Positions 12,071 to 17,363 of a DNA stretch of 17,363 nucleotides are shown piece after piece. A program made the position numbers and the translations under genes. The notes beneath the pieces were generated by a model that saw only the letters and a program-made list of their open reading frames with translations, ran no database searches and was not told the origin of the DNA. Location of the stretch: the NCBI GenBank assembly GCA_002763155.1, contig PFCU01000010.1, forward strand, positions 2,416-19,778, read 5' to 3'. The stretch is from Candidatus Pacearchaeota archaeon CG10_big_fil_rev_8_21_14_0_10_30_48 (GTDB lineage Archaea > Nanobdellota > Nanobdellia > Pacearchaeales > GW2011-AR1). Numbering within the stretch: position 1 is the stretch's first letter; every line of letters begins with the position of its first letter.

Positions 12071-15000
12071 ATGACACCAAAAAAAACTGACAAAGAAATG
12101 GAAGAAGAAAATATGGATGAAGATAAACCTTTAAAAAAGGTTTCCAAAGATGAAGAAGATGAATCCTTGGAACAAGAAACTTCTGAAAATGATTCTGAAG
12201 AATCGAATGGAACTGAAATTGAAACTCTTGAAAAGATAGATATTAATTTGAAAGATTTGGGAGAATATAGAACTGTTAATGCAGAAATTTCAACTGAGAT
12301 GCAAAAGTCTTATATTGATTATGCGATGAGTGTTATTGTTTCTCGTGCTTTGCCGTCGGTAGAAGATGGTTTGAAGCCGGTTCATCGTAGAATTTTGTAT
12401 GCGATGAAACAAATGGGTTTGGATAAAGGACCTACAAAGAAATCCGCGCGTATTGTTGGAGATACGATGGGTAAATTTCACCCTCACGGTGACGCAGCGA
12501 TTTATGATTCCTTAGTTCGTATGGCTCAAGATTTTTCTCTGCGATATCCTTTAATTAAAGGACAAGGAAATTTTGGATGTTTTACTGCAGATACTCAGGT
12601 TAAACTTACTGATGGTAGAAATTTATCTTTCATAGATTTAATAAGAGAACATAAACAAGGGAAAAGGAATTTTACTTTTACAGTTGATAATGATTCAATA
12701 AAAATAGCTGAGATAAAAAATCCGCGGATGACGAGAGAAAATGCAGAAATTATGAAAATTACTTTAGATAATGGTGAGGAAATAAAATGTACCATTAATC
12801 ATAAGTTTATGTTGAAAAATGGAATTTATGTTGAGGCTAAAGATTTGAAATCTGGAAATTCTTTAATGCCTTCTTATTTTAAGTTTTCTACAGGAGATGA
12901 TGATTTAAAAGTAATAGGTTATAATATGATTTTTCAACCGAAATCTAATTCTTGGGATTTTGTTCATATTCTTTCAGATAACTGGAATTTAGAAAATAAT
13001 ATTTATCAAAGACCAAGTGGGAGGGTGAGACATCATGTTGATTTTGATAAATTGAATAATAATCCAGATAATATTAGAAGAATGCATTGGAAAGAACACT
13101 GGAAATTACATTCTGATTTAATTTCTGAAAAACATAAGGAAGATTTAGAGTATAGGAGAAATTTAGCGGATGGCAGGGAAAGATTTTGGTCTGACGAAGA
13201 AAATAGAAAAGCTTATTCTGAAAGATTGTCTAAAAGAAATAAAGATAATTGGAAGAAGAAAGATTATAGGGAAAGAATGAGTGTGACTTTGAGTGAGGTT
13301 AATAAAAAGTATTTAGCAGATCATCCTGAAAGAATTGAAGAAATAAGAAAAACAGCTTCAATTACTATGAAAAGGATGTGGCAAATTCCAGAGTATAAAC
13401 AATTATTTAATGAAAAAATTATAGCCTCTAATAAAAGACGAACAACCAATCTAACTGGCAAAAATAAATTTTTGACAATATGTAATTATTTAAAAGATAC
13501 TGGTTTGCCTTTGAATAAGGAGTCTTATGAAAAAGTAAGAGTTAATGTATTTGGAAGAAAAAGTTTTACTAGTTGGGATTTAGGAATTCAAAAATATTTT
13601 GATGGAGATAGAGATTTAGTTTTGTGTGAGGTAAATGGAAACCATAAAGTTGTTGAAATAAAATTTTTGAAAGAGTTTGCTGATGTTTATGATTTGACTA
13701 TAGATAAAACTCATAATTTTGCTCTTGCTTCTGGAGTTTTTGTTCACAATTCGATGGATGGAGATTCTGCGGCAGCTTCGAGATATACAGAAGCGAAATT
13801 GAATTCTATTGCTACAGAACTTTTAGATGATTTGGATAAAGGCACTGTTCCCTTTGTTCCTAACTTTGATAATTCTATGAAAGAACCTTTGCTTTTACCG
13901 GGGAAGTTACCTAATTTACTTTTGAATGGAGCGTCAGGTATTGCTGTTGGTATGACTACAAATATTCCTCCTCATAATTTGAATGAAATTTGCGACGCGA
14001 TTATTGCTTTGATTGAAAAACCAGATTCGGAAGTTAGTGATTTATTGGAACATGTTAAAGGTCCTGATTTTCCGACGGGAGGGACTATTGTTGGTTCAGG
14101 TATGAAAGATATTTATGAATTAGGAAAAGGTGGAGTAACTTTGAGAGGAAATATTAAGACAGAGAGCACAAAGAATCGTGAGGTTGTTGTGATTACTGAA
14201 ATTCCTTATCAAGTAAATAAAGCCGAGCTTGTTAAAGCGATTGCGACACTTGCACAAGATAAAAAATTAACAGATGTTACAGATATTCGAGACGAATCTT
14301 CTAAGGGAAAAGTTAGAATTGTTATTGAATTGAAAAAAGATATTGATACGAAATTTACTATTAATCGTTTGTATAAGAGCACGAATCTTCAAACTAAATT
14401 TAACGCTGTGATTGTTGCTTTGGATAATGGAATTCCGAAGATGATGAATCTTAAACAAATTCTACAGGCTTACATTAATTATCGAAGGAAAGTTATTAGA
14501 AAGAGAACAGAATTTGATTTGGCAAAAGCTGAAGCGAGGTTGCATATTGTTGAAGGTTTGGTAATTGCTCAGAAAAATATTGATAAAGTTATTGAACTTA
14601 TTAAAAAATCGAAATCTTTGACTGAAGCTTTGGAAAGTTTGCAGAAGAGATTTGACCTTTCTAAGAAACAAGCAGAAGCAATTTTAGAAATTACTTTGAA
14701 ACAACTTACTGCTTTGGAAAGAGAAAAGTTGGAAAAAGAATTGAAAGAATTGAAAGAATTGATTATTAAATTGAAAAAAATCCTTGAAGATGAAAAAGAG
14801 ATTTACAAATTAATTAAGGCGGATTTAGTTGAACTTAAGAAAAAATATGGGGATAACCGAAGAACGAAAATTATTAAATCTATTAAGGATATCGAGGAGA
14901 AAGATTTAGTGCTGAATCAAAATGTTGTGATTACTGTTACAGAAAAAGGTTATATTAAACGAATGCCTTTCAAAGCTTACAACGAGCAGAAGCGTGGCGG

Positions 15001-15877
15001 TAAGGGAGTTATTGGGACAGGACTTTCTACAGACGATTTTGTTAAGCAAGTATTTAGTTGTTCGACGCATGATTATTTATTGATGTTTACAGAGCGGGGA
15101 AGACTTTTCTGGATGAAAGCTTACAAAGTGCCGGAAATGCAACGTCAAGGAAAAGGACAAGCGCTTGTTAATTTATTGAATATAAAAGACGATGAAATTT
15201 CGAGCATTATGCCTGTTAAAGAGTTTAATGATTATTTGTTTATGGTAACTAAGAAAGGAATGGTTAAGAAAATTAAATTAGATTTATTTTCTAAACCGCG
15301 AAATGTTGGAGTGAGAATAATTAATTTGCCTTTGGATAATAGTGATACTGTTGTTGATGTTCAGAAACTTATTGAGAAACAAGAAGTTATGTTGATGAGT
15401 TCGAAAGGACAGGCAATTAGGTTCAATAGTAATGAGGTTCGTTCAATGGGTCGAGCGTCTTATGGAGTTGCAGGAATTAAATTAGGACAGGGAGATAAAG
15501 TTGTAAGTTTAGAACTTGTTCCAATTGGAAAAACTAAAGCGAATATTTTAACTGTTACTTCTAAGGGTTATGGAAAACGTAGTGAGATAGATGATTATAG
15601 AAAGACTGGCCGTGCTGGAAAAGGGGTTATAAATGTTAAAGTTGGGGCTAAAACTGGAGAGGTTATTAGCACTATAGAAGTTGATAATAAAGATTCAATT
15701 GTTGTGACTACAAAGAAAGGTATGGCAATTAAAATCGGAGTTAAGGGAATTCGAGTAATGGGCCGAGCAACGCAAGGGGTAAGAATAATTAATTTGAAAT
15801 CTGGAGATGAAGTTGTTGATGTTGCTAAACTTGTTGAAGATAAAGATGTTGAAGTCATTGAAGGCGACGAGGAATAG
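12071..15877 (+). CDS. gyrA: DNA gyrase subunit A precursor, interrupted by an intein
   Basis: The 1268-residue precursor contains a 391-residue intein, leaving an 877-residue mature GyrA that cuts and rejoins DNA and wraps it for supercoiling. Extein marks: EMQKSYIDYAMSVIVSRALP and GLKPVHRRILYAM near the start, the catalytic Tyr in ASRYTEAKL (Tyr572 of the precursor, 181 after splicing), a coiled-coil region around 800-930, and the GyrA box QKRGGKG (973-979), which separates gyrase from topoisomerase IV. Six beta-pinwheel blades follow. The first ~60 residues are an unusual acidic extension (KDEEDESLEQETSENDSEE) before the conserved core. The C-terminus ends in a short acidic tail. Mature activity requires splicing. 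Confidence 0.96.
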   Translation: MTPKKTDKEMEEENMDEDKPLKKVSKDEEDESLEQETSENDSEESNGTEIETLEKIDINLKDLGEYRTVNAEISTEMQKSYIDYAMSVIVSRALPSVEDGLKPVHRRILYAMKQMGLDKGPTKKSARIVGDTMGKFHPHGDAAIYDSLVRMAQDFSLRYPLIKGQGNFGCFTADTQVKLTDGRNLSFIDLIREHKQGKRNFTFTVDNDSIKIAEIKNPRMTRENAEIMKITLDNGEEIKCTINHKFMLKNGIYVEAKDLKSGNSLMPSYFKFSTGDDDLKVIGYNMIFQPKSNSWDFVHILSDNWNLENNIYQRPSGRVRHHVDFDKLNNNPDNIRRMHWKEHWKLHSDLISEKHKEDLEYRRNLADGRERFWSDEENRKAYSERLSKRNKDNWKKKDYRERMSVTLSEVNKKYLADHPERIEEIRKTASITMKRMWQIPEYKQLFNEKIIASNKRRTTNLTGKNKFLTICNYLKDTGLPLNKESYEKVRVNVFGRKSFTSWDLGIQKYFDGDRDLVLCEVNGNHKVVEIKFLKEFADVYDLTIDKTHNFALASGVFVHNSMDGDSAAASRYTEAKLNSIATELLDDLDKGTVPFVPNFDNSMKEPLLLPGKLPNLLLNGASGIAVGMTTNIPPHNLNEICDAIIALIEKPDSEVSDLLEHVKGPDFPTGGTIVGSGMKDIYELGKGGVTLRGNIKTESTKNREVVVITEIPYQVNKAELVKAIATLAQDKKLTDVTDIRDESSKGKVRIVIELKKDIDTKFTINRLYKSTNLQTKFNAVIVALDNGIPKMMNLKQILQAYINYRRKVIRKRTEFDLAKAEARLHIVEGLVIAQKNIDKVIELIKKSKSLTEALESLQKRFDLSKKQAEAILEITLKQLTALEREKLEKELKELKELIIKLKKILEDEKEIYKLIKADLVELKKKYGDNRRTKIIKSIKDIEEKDLVLNQNVVITVTEKGYIKRMPFKAYNEQKRGGKGVIGTGLSTDDFVKQVFSCSTHDYLLMFTERGRLFWMKAYKVPEMQRQGKGQALVNLLNIKDDEISSIMPVKEFNDYLFMVTKKGMVKKIKLDLFSKPRNVGVRIINLPLDNSDTVVDVQKLIEKQEVMLMSSKGQAIRFNSNEVRSMGRASYGVAGIKLGQGDKVVSLELVPIGKTKANILTVTSKGYGKRSEIDDYRKTGRAGKGVINVKVGAKTGEVISTIEVDNKDSIVVTTKKGMAIKIGVKGIRVMGRATQGVRIINLKSGDEVVDVAKLVEDKDVEVIEGDEE
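12578..13750 (+). mobile_element. HNH-type intein in GyrA (NFG|S site)
   Basis: The intein covers precursor residues 170-560, from Cys1 of CFTADTQVKLTDG (block A) to His-Asn of GVFVHN (block G), followed by Ser as the +1 nucleophile. Block B is CTINH (71-75) and block F is VYDLTIDKTHNF (370-381), so all splicing residues are present. In place of LAGLIDADG it has an HNH nuclease: RHHVDFDKLNNNPDNIRRMH (151-170) with WKEHWKLH just after. A run of short charged helices with repeated W-x-x-x-Y-type spacing follows (about 205-285), NUMOD3-like, and a possible extra DNA-binding segment (295-345). Extein codons resume at SMDGDSAAASRY, so the reading frame of GyrA is unbroken. Confidence 0.93.
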
Positions 15878-15879
15878 TT

Positions 15880-15912
15880 TTTAAATTGATTCTGCTTATT
15901 CTGTGAAGGTGA
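15880..15912 (+). promoter_or_regulatory. Promoter and ribosome site of the DedA-family gene
   Basis: TTTAAAT at 15880-15886 is a possible TATA box, and GAAGGTGA at 15905-15912 is a Shine-Dalgarno sequence a few bases before the ATG at 15916. The gene could equally be read through from gyrA, whose stop is 38 bases upstream. Confidence 0.4.
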
Positions 15913-15915
15913 AAA

Positions 15916-16512
15916 ATGAATTTAATTAATACTCCAGACATTTTAACGTTCATTCAAAGTCAAGGTTATTTTATTATTTTTTTACTTATGTTAATAGAAG
16001 GCCCGATTGTTATTTATGCTGTGGCATTTTTAGCTTCTCAAGGAATTCTTAATATTTATCTTGTTTTACTATTAGCTTTATTTGGGAATTTAATTCCAGA
16101 TGTTTTTTTATTTTTATTAGGAAAACATAGTAGAATAAAAACTATAGAGAAGATGTTTGGGTTTTTTGGTATAAATCAATCAAAAATAGAAAAGATGGAA
16201 AAAACATTTTCTAATCATTTAGGGAAGTCAATTATCTTGTTTAAGTTGATTCCAGGTCTTGCAGTTCCAGGGATTATGCTTGCTGGATTTTCAAAGGTAT
16301 CATTCAAAAAGTTCTTCATAGCAAGCACGATCTTTAATGTTATTTCTGCAATATTATTTACACTCTTAGGATTTTATTCAGGTATAACAATATCTTCTCT
16401 ATTAAGATATTTAAAATTAGAAAAATATATCTTAATTGCACTTGTAATTTCAGTCATAATAGTTTATTTTCTAATACAATATTTTAAGAAGAATTTTAAC
16501 AAAATGTCTTAA
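15916..16512 (+). CDS. DedA/VTT-family membrane protein
   Basis: The 198-residue protein has hydrophobic helices near 18-40, 45-68, 105-125, 135-157 and 170-190. Family marks: IEGP (27-30), AFLASQG (37-43), the GNLIPD segment with Asp62 where GD usually stands, and FKLIPGLAVPGIMLAGFSKVSF (109-130). DedA proteins are linked to lipid flipping (undecaprenyl phosphate and phospholipids in other organisms) and membrane homeostasis. Lys110 occupies the place of the usually conserved Arg before the PG, and the second acidic residue of the usual EE pair is absent, so this is a divergent member. Its last codons overlap the stop of the convergent glycosyltransferase gene by four bases. Confidence 0.82.
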   Translation: MNLINTPDILTFIQSQGYFIIFLLMLIEGPIVIYAVAFLASQGILNIYLVLLLALFGNLIPDVFLFLLGKHSRIKTIEKMFGFFGINQSKIEKMEKTFSNHLGKSIILFKLIPGLAVPGIMLAGFSKVSFKKFFIASTIFNVISAILFTLLGFYSGITISSLLRYLKLEKYILIALVISVIIVYFLIQYFKKNFNKMS

Positions 16513-17186
16513 ACTCTTAATGAACGCATTTTTATTATTTGGTTAATTACTCCAAAAATGCCAATAGTTTTTATTATATTGAAGGCCATAGAATAATCAT
16601 GTATTGTTCCAGTAATGAATCCTCTTTTTTTTGTTTTTCTTATATGTGAAACATTTGGAAATGGGACTATTTTTATTCTAAGATTTTTTTTAATTATCTC
16701 TTTATTCAAATAAGATTCAAACCCAAAATTGGGTAAGCTTCTAAACCGATTAATATCTCCTAAAATTTTCTTTGAAAAAACTCTTTCTCCTGAAACAAAA
16801 TCAAGGCCCATTAATTTAAAGATTTTATAACTATTTTCTCGAATGCTTATTGAAACATCTGCATAACCTTGAGTTACATGAGAAATTAAATTTGTGATGT
16901 CTTTTTTTGAAAGCCCAACTAAATCAGAATCTATTAACATAACAATATCTTGTGTTGCATGTTCTATTCCTTTCAAAACAGAATGGGTTTTTCCTCTATT
17001 TTTTTTATTAATTAATAATTTTACATTCTTGTGTTTTTTTACAATATTTTTTGTATTGTCTGAAGAACCGTCATCAACTACAATTATTTCATGAACTAAG
17101 GGATGGTTATTTATTATTTTCAAAACATTGTCAATACTTTTTTCTTCATTATATGCTGGAATTATGCAGGATACCTTATTTTTCAT
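16509..17186 (-). CDS. Glycosyltransferase family 2
   Basis: The 225-residue GT-A-fold protein shows CIIPAYNEEKSI (7-18), EIIVVDDGSSDNT (33-45), a donor-binding NRGKTHSVLKGIEHA region (63-77) and the metal-binding DSD (Asp86, Asp88). The pattern fits the dolichyl-phosphate/undecaprenyl-phosphate sugar transferase-like GT2 branch, but there is no long C-terminal membrane domain, only a mildly hydrophobic end (MAFNIIKTIGIFGVINQII). The acceptor is unknown. The ATG overlaps the stop of a GT4-like gene by ATGA, so the pair probably builds one surface glycan or glycolipid. It runs stop-to-stop against the DedA gene with no terminator between. Confidence 0.9.
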   Translation of the reverse strand: MKNKVSCIIPAYNEEKSIDNVLKIINNHPLVHEIIVVDDGSSDNTKNIVKKHKNVKLLINKKNRGKTHSVLKGIEHATQDIVMLIDSDLVGLSKKDITNLISHVTQGYADVSISIRENSYKIFKLMGLDFVSGERVFSKKILGDINRFRSLPNFGFESYLNKEIIKKNLRIKIVPFPNVSHIRKTKKRGFITGTIHDYSMAFNIIKTIGIFGVINQIIKMRSLRV

Positions 17187-17363
17187 TTTACTAGTTGATT
17201 ATATGTTTTCTCCCATTCATTAATAATTTTATTAATATCATGTTTTTTAATTTCTTTTAAAGTATTTTCACTCATGTGCCGATATAATTTTTTGTCAGTT
17301 AATAATAAGATTATCTTTTTTGCAAATTCTTTTTTATTCCCGTCTTTTATCAAATATCCATTA
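17183..17363 (-). CDS. Glycosyltransferase family 4 (GT-B), C-terminal end only
   Basis: Sixty C-terminal residues are visible, the rest lying beyond the right edge. NGYLIKDGNKKEFAKKIILL, then TDKKLYRHMSENTLKEIKK and a final INEWEKTYNQLVK, match the end of GT4 proteins, where a G-x-L-v-x-x-g-d loop is followed by helices that close over the N-terminal domain. Identification from the tail alone is tentative. It is upstream of and translationally coupled to the GT2 gene (ATGA). Confidence 0.65.
   Translation of the reverse strand, partial: NGYLIKDGNKKEFAKKIILLLTDKKLYRHMSENTLKEIKKHDINKIINEWEKTYNQLVK

Noticed and set aside
14267..14671. Minus-strand open frames opposite gyrA
   Set aside because: They are shadows of the coiled-coil region of GyrA, with low complexity typical of reversed Lys/Glu-rich codons.
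1..17363. CRISPR array or insertion sequence with terminal inverted repeats
   Set aside because: No regularly spaced repeats and no transposase frame were seen. The only repeats are the short direct pair at 9201/9265 and the duplicated GTPase start.

Overview
This window is AT-rich, gene-dense chromosomal DNA from an archaeon. The evidence is an archaeal/eukaryal ribosomal protein cluster (L7Ae, S28e, L24e), a Kae1/TsaD family protein, an Ygr210-like YchF GTPase, TATA boxes about 25 bases upstream of many starts (leaderless transcripts), and U-tract endings. Short overlapping genes, small proteins and a bacterial-type gyrase fit a DPANN lineage (Pacearchaeota/Woesearchaeota-like). That placement is inference.

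Layout. (1) 1-1530, minus strand: an MscS channel gene overlaps by ATGA a partial transglutaminase-like gene. (2) 1715-1822: a 35-residue, very acidic microprotein. (3) 1899-4287: a mobile-element scar. A broken copy of the first codons of the YchF-like GTPase gene is followed by a free-standing LAGLIDADG endonuclease with a C-terminal winged helix, then by an intact GTPase gene whose first eight codons repeat the broken copy with only synonymous changes. (4) 4357-6555: a tightly packed operon with a winged-helix antitoxin and RelE-type toxin, a DUF167 protein, a small metallopeptidase, an RBBP9-like hydrolase and a DUF192 protein. It is followed by a 50-residue basic microprotein at 6588. (5) 6838-8450: Kae1/TsaD and a one-TM protein of unknown role. 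(6) 8580-9495: L7Ae, S28e and L24e, with a short duplication between the last two. (7) 9625-9909, minus strand: a small anchored, cysteine-bearing exported protein. (8) 10029-10123: a foldable three-way-junction sequence with its own TATA box, probably a small RNA or leader. (9) 10180-15877: gyrB-gyrA, with a 391-residue HNH-type intein inside GyrA. (10) 15916-16512: a DedA-family membrane protein. It runs stop-to-stop into a minus-strand pair of glycosyltransferases (GT2, and the 3' end of a GT4).

The strongest points for a second look are the LAGLIDADG insertion that appears to have restored its target gene with a recoded start, the HNH intein at an NFG|S site in GyrA, and the structured element before gyrB. 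Two unrelated homing parasites thus sit in conserved motifs of two housekeeping genes less than 10 kb apart.
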